This document shows, piece by piece, positions 1 to 7,897 of a stretch of DNA of 29,521 nt (the stretch's first letter is position 1; every line of letters begins with the position of its first letter). Source of the DNA: Pseudomonadota bacterium. GTDB lineage: Bacteria > Desulfobacterota > Desulfobacteria > Desulfobacterales > Desulfosarcinaceae. The notes beneath the pieces are model-generated. The model ran no database searches. It was not told the DNA's origin and saw nothing but the letters and a program-made list of their open reading frames with translations. The position numbers were made by a program, and so were the translations under genes. Location of the stretch: assembly GCA_023435265.1 (NCBI GenBank), contig JAEYRZ010000137.1:1-29521 (forward strand), read 5' to 3'.

Positions 1-1
1 C

Positions 2-742
2 GGCCGGGTCGTCCTGTGGGACGACTGCCACATCAGCCACCATCAACCCGGCCTCGGCCGCGACGCCGTGCGCGTGCTGGAAGCGGCCGGATTCGAGGTG
101 CTGTGCGTCCGCAATCGGAAATGCTGCGGCCGGCCGCTGATTTCCAAGGGAATGCTCGATCAGGCCCGGGCGAGCGCCCGCCACAACGTCGCCCGGCTGC
201 TGCCTTTCGCCCGCGCCGGCGTGCCCATCGTGGGGGTCGAGCCGAGCTGCATCGCCTGCTTCCGCGACGAATATCCCGATCTGCTCCAAAACGAGGCGGC
301 GCGGGCGGTGGCGCAGCGCAGCCTTTTTTTCGAGGAGTTCATCGCTTCTCTGGCCCAGGAAAAAAAGCTGTCGCTGGACTTTGCCGCACCCCTCCGGCCG
401 CGTACGATCCTGGTGCACACCCATTGCTACCAGAAGGCCTTCGGTACCGCCGAGCATGTGCTGGCGATGCTGCGGCTGATTCCCGGTACGCGCGTCGAAG
501 CGGTCGCCGGCGGGTGCTGCGGAATGGCCGGCGCCTTCGGCTATGAAAAAGAGCATTACGAACTCTCGATGGCCATCGGCGAACTGTCGCTTTTTCCGGC
601 CGTGCGCGCCGCCGCCGCGGACACCATCATCGCGGCGGCGGGAACTTCGTGCCGCGAACAGATCAAGGACGGCACCCGGCGCACGGCCCGGCATCCCATT
701 TCCATCCTGTCCGAGGCGCTGCAGGTGAACGATGGAAGGTGA
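2..742 (+). CDS. (Fe-S)-binding oxidoreductase, CCG-domain C-terminal part (5'-truncated by window)
   Basis: The frame is open from the first base, so this is the 3' end of a longer gene. The visible ~246 residues hold two cysteine-rich CCG domains. The first has an Asp-Asp-Cys-His segment, RKCCGRP, and PSCIACF. The second has HTHCYQ, GGCCGMAGAFGYE and a late GTSCREQI segment. In this family the domains bind a [4Fe-4S] or non-cubane cluster, as in GlpC, GlcF, HdrB and the large FAD plus Fe-S D-lactate dehydrogenases. The ending, with SCREQ followed by HP and a short tail, is typical of single-chain FAD/Fe-S 2-hydroxyacid dehydrogenases, so a GlcD-GlcF type fusion is likely. The FAD half would lie upstream and cannot be seen. 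A TRAP operon and a LarA-like gene follow, which fits oxidation of an imported 2-hydroxy acid. Confidence 0.85.
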   Translation, partial: GRVVLWDDCHISHHQPGLGRDAVRVLEAAGFEVLCVRNRKCCGRPLISKGMLDQARASARHNVARLLPFARAGVPIVGVEPSCIACFRDEYPDLLQNEAARAVAQRSLFFEEFIASLAQEKKLSLDFAAPLRPRTILVHTHCYQKAFGTAEHVLAMLRLIPGTRVEAVAGGCCGMAGAFGYEKEHYELSMAIGELSLFPAVRAAAADTIIAAAGTSCREQIKDGTRRTARHPISILSEALQVNDGR

Positions 743-901
743 AGGCCGGCTGGAATGCCGTAATCGAGACCGCACCCCGACCGCGGGCGCGCTTTTTAAT
801 TGATCGCCGTTGAAAAAAGTGACAGGTTGCCATTCAGGCCGGTCGCTCCCGGCCGGCCGCTGACATCGTGATAACCCCAATCAAGTTGAAATGGAGGTCA
901 T

Positions 902-1939
902 ATGAAAAGAATTGTTACGATTCTGATGGTATGCATGCTGGTTCTCTCTTTCGGCGGCGTCGCCGCGGCAAAAATGACGCTCAAGCTGGGCATGGTGGCC
1001 CCTCCCACCCATCCCCAGGCGACCGCCAATCTGAAGTTCGCCGAATACATCAAGGCCAAGACCAACGGCGAAATCACCGTGGATGTCTTCCCCATGGGCC
1101 AACTGGGCGGCGAGCGCTCGATGGTGGAGCAGGTGCAGGGCGGCACGCTGGATATGGCCGACATCACCACCGCGGTGCTCTCCAATTTCGTACCGCAGGT
1201 CGCGCTGTATGACCTGCCGTTCATCTGGCCTTCGCGTGGTGTGGCCTACTCGGTGCTGAGCGATACGGAATTCTGGACGATCATGTCCGGCGCCTTTCCC
1301 CAGAAAGGAATGGTAGCCTTCGGCTACGGCGAAAACGAGATCCGCGACCTGACCAATATCAAGCGCGAAGTCCGCAAGCCCGAAGATGTCAAAGGGCTCA
1401 AGATACGCGTCATGGAAGCACCGGTCTACCTGGAAACCTGGCGCGCGCTGGGCGCCAGCCCGGTGCCCATGCCGTTCCCCGAAATTTACAACGCCCTGCA
1501 GCAGGGCGTGATCGACGCGCAGGAAAACCCGATCATGACCTCCGTGCTGATGAAGTTCACCGAGGTCACCCCCTACGCCACCGTTCTCAATTACAGCCTG
1601 ACCCCCTGCATCAAGATCGCCAACATCGATGTGTGGAAACGCCTGACGCCCGAACAGCAGCAGATCTTCAAGGACGCCGCCCAGATCGCGATCAAGGCCA
1701 ACCGCGAAGGCAGCCTCAAGCTAACCGCCGAACTGATGGACAAACTGCAGGCCGAGGGCAAGGTCAAAGTGACCTACCTGACAGCCGAGGAGCGCGCCGC
1801 CTTCCAGAAAGCCGTGCTGCCGATCTACGGACAGTTCGACAAGAAAATGGGCAAGATCCCCAACCAGCCCGAATACGGCCGTTTTGCCGGCAAAAGTTAT
1901 CTGCAGATGACCCAGGCGAAAATCAAGCAGTACGAGTAA
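902..1939 (+). CDS. dctP: TRAP transporter substrate-binding protein, DctP family (operon 1)
   Basis: This 345-residue periplasmic binding protein should capture a carboxylate-type solute and deliver it to the DctQM permease encoded next. The first ~23 residues form a signal peptide: Lys-Arg, a hydrophobic core, then AAA-type cleavage. The mature part follows the DctP plan, with LGMVAPPTHPQ near the start, FPMGQLGGE, and KGLKIRVMEAP. The Arg of that last segment corresponds to the conserved carboxylate-binding Arg of the family. Downstream is the DAQENP motif. The start is supported by GGAGG at 893-897, four bases before ATG. An inverted repeat separates this gene from dctQ. The exact ligand cannot be read from sequence; the neighbouring racemase-like and Fe-S dehydrogenase genes suggest a 2-hydroxy acid. 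Confidence 0.95.
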   Translation: MKRIVTILMVCMLVLSFGGVAAAKMTLKLGMVAPPTHPQATANLKFAEYIKAKTNGEITVDVFPMGQLGGERSMVEQVQGGTLDMADITTAVLSNFVPQVALYDLPFIWPSRGVAYSVLSDTEFWTIMSGAFPQKGMVAFGYGENEIRDLTNIKREVRKPEDVKGLKIRVMEAPVYLETWRALGASPVPMPFPEIYNALQQGVIDAQENPIMTSVLMKFTEVTPYATVLNYSLTPCIKIANIDVWKRLTPEQQQIFKDAAQIAIKANREGSLKLTAELMDKLQAEGKVKVTYLTAEERAAFQKAVLPIYGQFDKKMGKIPNQPEYGRFAGKSYLQMTQAKIKQYE

Positions 1940-1993
1940 CCGCCCTTTCCGTCCTGCCGATGACGACAGCGGATGACTGAGCCGGATTGCCCC

Positions 1994-2024
1994 GCCCGCT
2001 CCGGAGCGTTTTTCCGGAGCGGGC
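1994..2024 (+). promoter_or_regulatory. Intra-operon hairpin between dctP and dctQ (operon 1)
   Basis: A perfect 12-bp stem pairs 1994-2005 with 2013-2024, leaving a 7-nt T-rich loop. No T-tract follows the 3' arm, so it is not a classic intrinsic terminator. Lying 55 nt after the dctP stop and 39 nt before dctQ, it most likely protects the dctP mRNA 3' end or partly attenuates transcription, giving more binding protein than permease. That role is inferred from position and from similar structures in the other two TRAP operons of this window. Confidence 0.7.
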
Positions 2025-2062
2025 AAAGTTTATGGGGCCCTTGAATTTCGAGTGAGAATCGC

Positions 2063-2572
2063 ATGAAAAAAATGACCGAACGCCTCGCCCGGGCGGAAGA
2101 GATGTTCATCGGCTACGCGCTTCTGGGCATCGCCGTGGTGACGACCATTCAGGTTTTTCTGCGCTACCTTTTCGGCATCGCCTACGACTGGGTGGACGAA
2201 GGCGCGCGCTACATGACCATTCTGATCACCTTCGTCGGGGCCGGGGTCTGCGTGCGCTACGGGGCCCACTTCAGCATGGACGCGCTGATCCAGTACGTTC
2301 CCAACCGCATGCGGCACCTGCTTAAACTGATCGCGCACCTGATTTCGGCGCTCACGCTGGGAGTGGCGTTCTACTATGCCTGGGTGCAGATCGGAAAGCT
2401 GCATCAGTTCGGCGCAACCACGCCGTCGCTGCAGATTCCCATGTATATTCCCTATCTGCCGATCGGCATCTTCACCGCCGTGATCGCGCTGCGTTTTCTC
2501 GGACAGGCGCTGCGCCACGCGCGCATGCTGGTGCGCAACGAGCCGTACACCGTCAGGAAAGGGGGCCATTGA
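2063..2572 (+). CDS. dctQ: TRAP transporter small permease, DctQ family (operon 1)
   Basis: This 169-residue integral membrane protein has four predicted helices, the usual length and topology for DctQ. The family landmarks are a first helix ending in QVFLRYLFG, WVDEGARYMTILITFVGAGVCVR before and within helix 2, a basic loop, then a third helix ending in YYAWVQIGKL and a final helix rich in Ile and Val. DctQ subunits form the membrane complex with DctM that accepts the substrate from DctP, driven by a sodium gradient in studied systems. Its TGA overlaps the ATG of dctM by one base, indicating translational coupling. It differs clearly in sequence from the other two DctQ proteins in the window. 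Confidence 0.93.
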   Translation: MKKMTERLARAEEMFIGYALLGIAVVTTIQVFLRYLFGIAYDWVDEGARYMTILITFVGAGVCVRYGAHFSMDALIQYVPNRMRHLLKLIAHLISALTLGVAFYYAWVQIGKLHQFGATTPSLQIPMYIPYLPIGIFTAVIALRFLGQALRHARMLVRNEPYTVRKGGH

Positions 2573-3849
2573 TGGTTGCCTTCATGGCCGTCCTGTTCGT
2601 GGCCCTTTTAATCATTTCGACGCCCATCGCCATCGTCCTGCTGGCCGTAACCGGCGCCACGCTGCACTTCTTCCTGAACATCCCCCTGCAGGCCATGGTG
2701 CAGCAGCTGTTCAACGGCATGGACAACTTCATTCTGCTGGCCATCCCCTTTTTCATCCTGGCGGGCAACATCATGGCCGAGGGCAGCATTTCCAAGCACC
2801 TGGTTGCCGCCATGCAGCTGATCACCTGCCGCATTCCGGGCGGCATGGCGGTGGCGGCCATCCTGGCCTGCATCTTCTTCGCCGCGATCAGCGGATCGAG
2901 CCCGGCGACGGTGATCGCCATCGGCTCGATCATGATCCCGGCGCTGATCAAGAACGGCTACAGCGAGGATTTCAGCACCGGCCTGCTGACCTCGGCCGGT
3001 TCGCTGGGCATCCTGATTCCGCCCTCCATCCCCATGGTGCTCTACGCGCTGGTGATGAACGTGTCGGTGGGCGAGCTGTTCCTGGCCGGTTTTCTGCCGG
3101 GAGCCATGATCGGCGGACTGCTGATCTTCTATTCCATGGTGATGGCCAAAAAACGCCGCTGGGACTGCGCGGTTTCCTACACCCGGTCGGAGGCGCTGCA
3201 GGTGATCAAATCCGCGTCATGGGGCATCGCCATGCCCGTCATCGTGCTGGGCGGCATTTACAGCGGCATCTTCACGCCCACCGAGGCGGCCGCGATTTCG
3301 GTGGTCTATGCCCTGCTGGTCGAATTCTTCATCTACAAGGACATGTCGCTCGAAAAGTTCCACCGCGTGCTCAAGGATTCGGTGGTGCTCTCCTCTTCGC
3401 TGCTTTTCATCATCGCCTCGGCCATGACCTTCATCTGGCTGCTGACCCGCGAAAAGCTGCCCGTGTTCGCCGCCGAATTCATCCTGGAGCATATCCAGAA
3501 CAAATACCTGTTCCTGCTGGTGATCAACATCCTGCTGCTGCTGGTGGGCTGCGTGATGGACATCGTCTCGGCCATCATCGTCATCTCGCCCATTCTGGCG
3601 GTCGCCCTGCAGCAGATGAACATCGACCTGATCCACTACGGCATCATCATGATCGTCAATATCGAGTTCGGCTTCCTGACCTTCCCCTTCGGGCTGAATC
3701 TCTTCGTGGCCATGGGCATCACCGGCAAGTCGCTGACCCAGGTGGGCCGGGCGGTCCTTCCGTTCCTCTTGCTGCTTCTGCTGGGGCTGCTGCTGATCAC
3801 CTACGTGCCGGCGATTTCCACGTTCCTGCCGCATTGGGTGATGCGATAG
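2572..3849 (+). CDS. dctM: TRAP transporter large permease, DctM family (operon 1)
   Basis: This 425-residue inner-membrane protein with about twelve helices is the transport subunit of operon 1. Diagnostic stretches are AIPFFILAGNIM, FFAAISGSSPATVIAIGSIM, SAGSLGILIPPSIPMVLYA, and GIFTPTEAAAISVVYALL, all hallmarks of DctM. I chose the ATG at 2572, which overlaps the dctQ stop as TGATG. An in-frame TTG three bases earlier could also serve and would add one residue. A purine-rich AGGAAAGGGGG just upstream is the likely ribosome binding site. The stop is six bases before the LarA-like gene, so the racemase-like protein is probably co-transcribed with the transporter. Confidence 0.95.
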   Translation: MVAFMAVLFVALLIISTPIAIVLLAVTGATLHFFLNIPLQAMVQQLFNGMDNFILLAIPFFILAGNIMAEGSISKHLVAAMQLITCRIPGGMAVAAILACIFFAAISGSSPATVIAIGSIMIPALIKNGYSEDFSTGLLTSAGSLGILIPPSIPMVLYALVMNVSVGELFLAGFLPGAMIGGLLIFYSMVMAKKRRWDCAVSYTRSEALQVIKSASWGIAMPVIVLGGIYSGIFTPTEAAAISVVYALLVEFFIYKDMSLEKFHRVLKDSVVLSSSLLFIIASAMTFIWLLTREKLPVFAAEFILEHIQNKYLFLLVINILLLLVGCVMDIVSAIIVISPILAVALQQMNIDLIHYGIIMIVNIEFGFLTFPFGLNLFVAMGITGKSLTQVGRAVLPFLLLLLLGLLLITYVPAISTFLPHWVMR

Positions 3850-3855
3850 GCGCCT

Positions 3856-5157
3856 ATGAACGCACTGTACCTGCGGCACGGCGATGCCTGCCTTCCACTG
3901 CAGCTGCCGCCCGGGTGGCGGCTGGGAACCTTCGCGGTTCTGCCCGATCGCGCCGAACCGGCCGACATCGGGCGCTGCGTCCGCGACAGCCTGAGCCGGC
4001 CCGTGGGCTCGGCGCCGCTCGCCAAGCGGGTGTCGCCATCGGACCGCGTGGCGGTGATCGTCGAAGACCTGACGCGCGCTTCGCCCAAGCGGATCGTGCT
4101 GCCGGCACTGCTGCAGGAACTCGAACACATCGGGGTGCCGGACGCCAATATCGACATCGTCGTCGCCCTGGGCACCCACCGCTTCCTGACCGCGGAACAG
4201 ATCGCCGCCGGATACGGCGAATCGACCGCGCGCCGCTACGCGATACATAACCACGACTGCCGCGCCGCCGATCTTGTGCCGGTCAGCCACCTGGAATCGG
4301 GCACCCCGGTCAAAATCAACCGCATCGTGCACGAGGCCGCGTTCCGGATCGGCGTCGGTTCCATTTTCGCCCACCCGCTCAACGGCTTCGGCGGCGGAAG
4401 CAAAATTCTCTTCCCGGGCGTGGCTGACTTCGACGCGATCATGGAACACCACCTGCAGTACAGCTTCCGGGAGGGTTCCGCTCTGGGGGTGTGCCAGGCC
4501 AACCCGTTCTACGAAACCGTCTGCCGCCATGGCCGCGCCGGGCGCCTCGACTTCATCGTCAACAGCATCCTGGACCACAACGACCGGTTCTACGCGGCCG
4601 TGTGCGGCGATCCGGTCGCGGCGCACCGCGCCGGAAGCGAAACCTGCCGCCGCATCATCTCCCTGCCGTTCGAAGGGCCGGCGGATGTCACGCTGATTTC
4701 CGCCTTCCCTTACAGCCAGGGCGTGCAGGCGATGAAACCCCTGGCCCCGGCGGCGCTGATCACCCGGCCGGGCGGGTGCATCATCCTTGCGGCGGAGCTC
4801 AGCGCGCCGTTTCCGGAAAGCTTCGTTCAGGCCTGCGAACGGTTCCGCAACCGTTTCGGGCCGCATCTGCGCAGGACGGTGCTGGATCATTTCGAGCGCC
4901 GCGAGCCGATCGTCGAAGGCGCTCCCGAACTCAACATGGCCCTTGCGCAGCTGCTGCTGACGCTGGACGGCTTCCGCATCGTCATGCTCAGCAACCAACT
5001 GGACCCGAATATTGCCGCGCGCCTGGGCGTGCTGTGGGCGCCTGATTTCGAACGTGCCGTCCGCCTGGCCGCACCGCTTTGCCCGCCGTCGCCCTGGGTG
5101 CATGTGGTGCCGGCCGGCGGTGTCATGCTGCCGGAGAAACCATCATCCCGCGCCTGA
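3856..5157 (+). CDS. LarA-like (DUF2088) nickel-pincer racemase family protein
   Basis: This 433-residue protein belongs to the lactate racemase LarA family, which racemizes or epimerizes 2-hydroxy acids with a nickel-pincer nucleotide (NPN) cofactor tethered to a lysine. The key residues fall almost at LarA numbering: DLTRASP (71-77), GTHR with His108, AHPLNGFGGGSK with His173 and Lys183, and His199 in the EHH segment. These correspond to LarA His108, His174, Lys184 and His200, so NPN binding and catalysis look feasible. Residues after ~280 form the C-terminal domain (FPYSQGVQAMKPL). The gene lies six bases behind dctM and ends one base into a ferredoxin remnant. Inference: it interconverts stereoisomers of the imported hydroxy acid. 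LarB, LarC and LarE are not in the window. The substrate is unknown; many family members act on acids other than lactate. Confidence 0.85.
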   Translation: MNALYLRHGDACLPLQLPPGWRLGTFAVLPDRAEPADIGRCVRDSLSRPVGSAPLAKRVSPSDRVAVIVEDLTRASPKRIVLPALLQELEHIGVPDANIDIVVALGTHRFLTAEQIAAGYGESTARRYAIHNHDCRAADLVPVSHLESGTPVKINRIVHEAAFRIGVGSIFAHPLNGFGGGSKILFPGVADFDAIMEHHLQYSFREGSALGVCQANPFYETVCRHGRAGRLDFIVNSILDHNDRFYAAVCGDPVAAHRAGSETCRRIISLPFEGPADVTLISAFPYSQGVQAMKPLAPAALITRPGGCIILAAELSAPFPESFVQACERFRNRFGPHLRRTVLDHFERREPIVEGAPELNMALAQLLLTLDGFRIVMLSNQLDPNIAARLGVLWAPDFERAVRLAAPLCPPSPWVHVVPAGGVMLPEKPSSRA

Positions 5158-5474
5158 TGCAATGGACGAAAAAGATAGCCACCTGTGGCCTGGCGCTCGT
5201 CAGCCTGCCGTCATTGCGATCCGGCGCCCTCTCGAGGCCTGCCCGGCAGGGGCCGTCACCCGCCACGCGGAAACCGGTGCCGTCATCGTCGACGCATCCA
5301 TGTGCACCGGATGCCGGTCATGCACCACGGCCTGCCCCTTGGGCGTGCCGCAGTACGCTGCGGACGGCAAAATGCTCAAAGTGCGACGGCTGTTTCATGC
5401 GCCTGGCATACGGCCTCGCCCCGGCCTGCGTGCACACCTGCACCACCGGGGCGCTGGGGGTCGAAATGCGATAG
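5157..5474 (+). pseudogene. Decayed DmsB/HybA-like 4Fe-4S ferredoxin subunit, three frameshifts
   Basis: Pieces of a DmsB-type electron-transfer subunit lie in successive reading frames. Frame 3 gives MQWTKKIATCGLALVS. Frame 1 gives CRHCDPAP (about 5209-5232). Frame 2 gives EACPAGAV, then CTGCRSCTTACPLGVPQY and GKMLK (to about 5380). Frame 3 again gives KCDGCFMRLAYGLAPACVHTCTTGAL and a stop at 5472-5474. Joined, they match the order of Cys clusters in ferredoxin subunits of molybdopterin oxidoreductases. Joining needs a shift near 5208, another near 5234 (also costing the Cys expected after APC), and a third at the AAAG near 5380. The usual N-terminal first cluster is missing because the LarA-like gene occupies that space. 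I read this as a decayed gene. An undamaged short ferredoxin with sequencing errors is the alternative; neighbouring genes show no such errors. Confidence 0.75.
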
Positions 5475-5488
5475 ATTTTCGGCCCCCG

Positions 5489-7459
5489 CTACCCGTTCGC
5501 CGCGGAGGTGGCCATCGCGCAAAAGGCGTCCCGGTTGCGTTCGCTGCCGATAATGGCCGCCAGGTCGTTCGGCAGCAAGACGAAATCGGCGTCCGGATTG
5601 GGCTTGAGCTGTCCGTCGCGCACGACGCCGACCACGGATACGCCGGTGCGCTTACGTATTTCGCTTTCGCCGATCGAGCGGTGAACGATCGCGCTTCTGG
5701 AGGAAAGGCGGATCCACTGCAGGTCGAATTGCTCTTCGGCGCCCCGCAGCTGCGACAGCATGCGGTAATCGGCGGCCCCGTTGTATAAAGCGGCATAAAG
5801 CTCCTGGCGGACGGTGCCGGTATGGCGCTGCACTTCGGTGGGCGGGACGTGCAGGCGCAGCAGAGACTGCCGCGTCATTTCGAGACTGGCTTCGAACTCC
5901 GGCAGGACGACCTCCGAAACGCCCAATTCTTTCAGCGCTCCGAAGTAGTCCGGACCGGATGTGCGCGCCACGATCTGGATCTTCTCGTTCAAGCGCCTGG
6001 CCTTGACGATGACCGATCGGGCGCCGACCAGCCCGGGAATGGTCAGAATCAGCAGAACGGCTTTTTGGGTCGCGGCGGCCTCGAGCACCACCTCCTGCTC
6101 GGCATCGCCGTAAACCACCGCCATGCCGGCCGTTCTGGCCTGTTCGAACCGCCGGTGGTCCAGTTCGATGATCACGAACTGCATCTGCAGGCGCTTGAGC
6201 ACCTGCGCGATCTGGAACCCGACGCGGCCGCCGCCGGCAATGACCACATGGCCGCTGAAACCCTCGTCCGGCAGGTTGGACGACTCCAGCGCTTCATGGC
6301 GGAAGTAGCGTTTCTTCAGCGAATAGAGCCGCGCCGTCTGACCGGAGACGATCGGGGTGAGCACCATGGTGATGATGGCGGTGATCAGCACCAGGGAATA
6401 GAGGTCGTTGTCGATGGAACCGCTCGACAGCCCCACCCGGGCCAGCACGAAGGAAAATTCACCGATCTGAAACAATCCCAGCCCCACCGCCAGGGGGATG
6501 ACGTTGCCGTACTTGAACACGCGGGCGATGAACGCGAAGATCACGCCCTTGCCGATGCCGACCGCCAGAAGGAGAAACAGCACCTCGCGGAAATGATCGA
6601 AAAGGAACTGCGGGTCCAACAGCATGCCGACGGTGGTAAAGAACAGGAGCCCGAAAAGATCGCGCAGCGGAATGATATCGCTGAGCGCCTGGTTGCCGTA
6701 GTCCGACTCGCTCAGCACCATCCCGGCCACGAATGCGCCGAAGGCGAAGGAGAGCCCGGCCAGGTGCGTGAGGTAACCGATTCCCAGGCCGATGGCGGTG
6801 ATGGCGAGCAAAAAGAGCTCCCTGGAGCCCAGCTTGGCGATGTGCGCCATCAGCAGGGGCAGCAACCGGGTCCCGAGCAGGATCATGCCCGCCAGGAATG
6901 CGCCGGCTTTCAGGGCGGCGGCGCCCAGCAGGGGAATCCCCACGGCAGGATTGTTCAGCTGTGGAAGAACGATCATCAGCGGCACGACGGCCAGATCCTG
7001 GACGATGAGCATGCCGATCATCACTTTGCTCGAGAGTGTCCCCAACCAGCCCTGGTTCATGAGGGTCTTCAGGATCACCATCGTGCTCGACAGCGAAATG
7101 AGCGCGCCGAGCCACAGGGAAGTTTTCCATGACCAGCCCAGCCACTTTCCGATGAGCAGTCCGAGGGCGATGGTCAGGGCCATCTGGATGGGGGTTCCGA
7201 TGATGGCCACCTTGCGCACCGGCTTGAGATCCTTGAACGAAAATTCGAGCCCCAGGGCGAACAGGAGCAGGGCGATGCCGATTTCGGCCAGCAGTTCGAT
7301 CTCGTGGGCGTTCGAAATCGTGAAGCCCCCCGTGTGGGGGCCCAGAAGCATTCCCGCGGCGATGTAGCCCAGAATCAACGGTTGTCCGAGCCGCTGCAGC
7401 AGCAGCCCGCAGAAAAACGCGGCCACGATGAGAATGATGATATCCGCCGTGATACCCAT
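5489..7459 (-). CDS. KefB-type monovalent cation:proton antiporter (CPA2) with RCK domains
   Basis: This 656-residue protein combines a Na+/H+ exchanger-type membrane domain (residues ~1-385, about twelve helices) with a cytoplasmic RCK/TrkA-N domain (~405-525) and a TrkA-C domain at the end. In the membrane part, GQPLILGYIAAGMLLGP and GLEFSFKDLKPV are typical of CPA2 exchangers. The RCK part has HVVIAGGGRVG, a dinucleotide-binding glycine motif, followed by the acidic IIELD. Such proteins export K+ (or Na+) in exchange for protons and are gated by nucleotides bound to RCK. The frame extends upstream to 7651, but the Met at 7459 starts immediately before the first hydrophobic helix and is preferred; the upstream extension has no family-like sequence. 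It converges on the ferredoxin remnant with a 14-bp gap. Confidence 0.92.
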   Translation of the reverse strand: MGITADIIILIVAAFFCGLLLQRLGQPLILGYIAAGMLLGPHTGGFTISNAHEIELLAEIGIALLLFALGLEFSFKDLKPVRKVAIIGTPIQMALTIALGLLIGKWLGWSWKTSLWLGALISLSSTMVILKTLMNQGWLGTLSSKVMIGMLIVQDLAVVPLMIVLPQLNNPAVGIPLLGAAALKAGAFLAGMILLGTRLLPLLMAHIAKLGSRELFLLAITAIGLGIGYLTHLAGLSFAFGAFVAGMVLSESDYGNQALSDIIPLRDLFGLLFFTTVGMLLDPQFLFDHFREVLFLLLAVGIGKGVIFAFIARVFKYGNVIPLAVGLGLFQIGEFSFVLARVGLSSGSIDNDLYSLVLITAIITMVLTPIVSGQTARLYSLKKRYFRHEALESSNLPDEGFSGHVVIAGGGRVGFQIAQVLKRLQMQFVIIELDHRRFEQARTAGMAVVYGDAEQEVVLEAAATQKAVLLILTIPGLVGARSVIVKARRLNEKIQIVARTSGPDYFGALKELGVSEVVLPEFEASLEMTRQSLLRLHVPPTEVQRHTGTVRQELYAALYNGAADYRMLSQLRGAEEQFDLQWIRLSSRSAIVHRSIGESEIRKRTGVSVVGVVRDGQLKPNPDADFVLLPNDLAAIIGSERNRDAFCAMATSAANG

Positions 7460-7897
7460 GCGCGTAATTCCCGACACCAAATCGAAACTCGAATTCCCCG
7501 GGAACGGGCCGGGGAGATCGCTTGCAGTGCGCGCAAGCGCCGCTTCCACCTGAACAGCCGGTTTATTTATGACTCCGAACGCCGGCGGGTCAACACCCTT
7601 GTGGTGCGCTCGCATAAACCATACCCGCGCCCCGGCCAAAAGTGCGTGCAATCCGCGGATGGGTCGCCTCGCCCGACGGCATTACAGGATCGCCCCCATT
7701 GAGCCCTCCACCGGGTCAAGGTTATACAAAACCTTCACACGCCGATCTCGAATGCGGCCGGCCGGGGCGGTGAGCAAAACCTGGCGGGCGGCGCAAATTT
7801 CGGCTGCAATCGGTTCTTCACGGAGCGAAAGTCATTCGGGCCCGGACATGATGGGCCGCAGGCAAATCAAAACCAACCCAAACGACAGGAGACGAGA
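7460..7897. other. 438-bp intergenic region between divergent kef-type and yeeE-type genes
   Basis: No convincing gene was found; the short open frames crossing it have no recognizable motifs or suitable ribosome binding sites. Near the kef side are two adjacent hairpins, 7495-7515 (7-bp stem) and 7519-7539 (7-bp stem). They would lie in the 5' leader of the antiporter mRNA. Near the middle are a candidate promoter and an inverted repeat facing the yeeE-type gene (7699-7735). The rest shows nothing I can name. Confidence 0.6.
7699..7735 (+). promoter_or_regulatory. Candidate promoter with overlapping inverted repeat upstream of the YeeE-type gene
   Basis: TTGAGC (7699-7704) and TATACA (7723-7728) are separated by 18 nt, a plausible sigma-70 promoter. 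An inverted repeat, AAGGTT at 7718-7723 and AACCTT at 7730-7735 around a 6-nt centre, overlaps the -10 element, as a repressor operator would. The distance to the start codon is about 165 nt. No regulator is encoded nearby, and the regulator identity is unknown. Confidence 0.35.

Noticed and set aside
1994..2024. Intrinsic terminator after dctP
   Set aside because: The T-run lies in the loop and not after the 3' arm, and dctQ-dctM clearly belong to the same operon.
3217..5103. 628-codon minus-strand open frame over dctM and the LarA-like gene
   Set aside because: Low-complexity Gln/Asp/His/Arg composition typical of an antisense shadow; the plus strand encodes two well-recognized proteins.
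5157..5474. Programmed frameshifting in the ferredoxin
   Set aside because: Three separate shifts would be needed, there is no convincing slippery heptamer or downstream pseudoknot, and a cluster Cys is lost at the second site. Decay is simpler.
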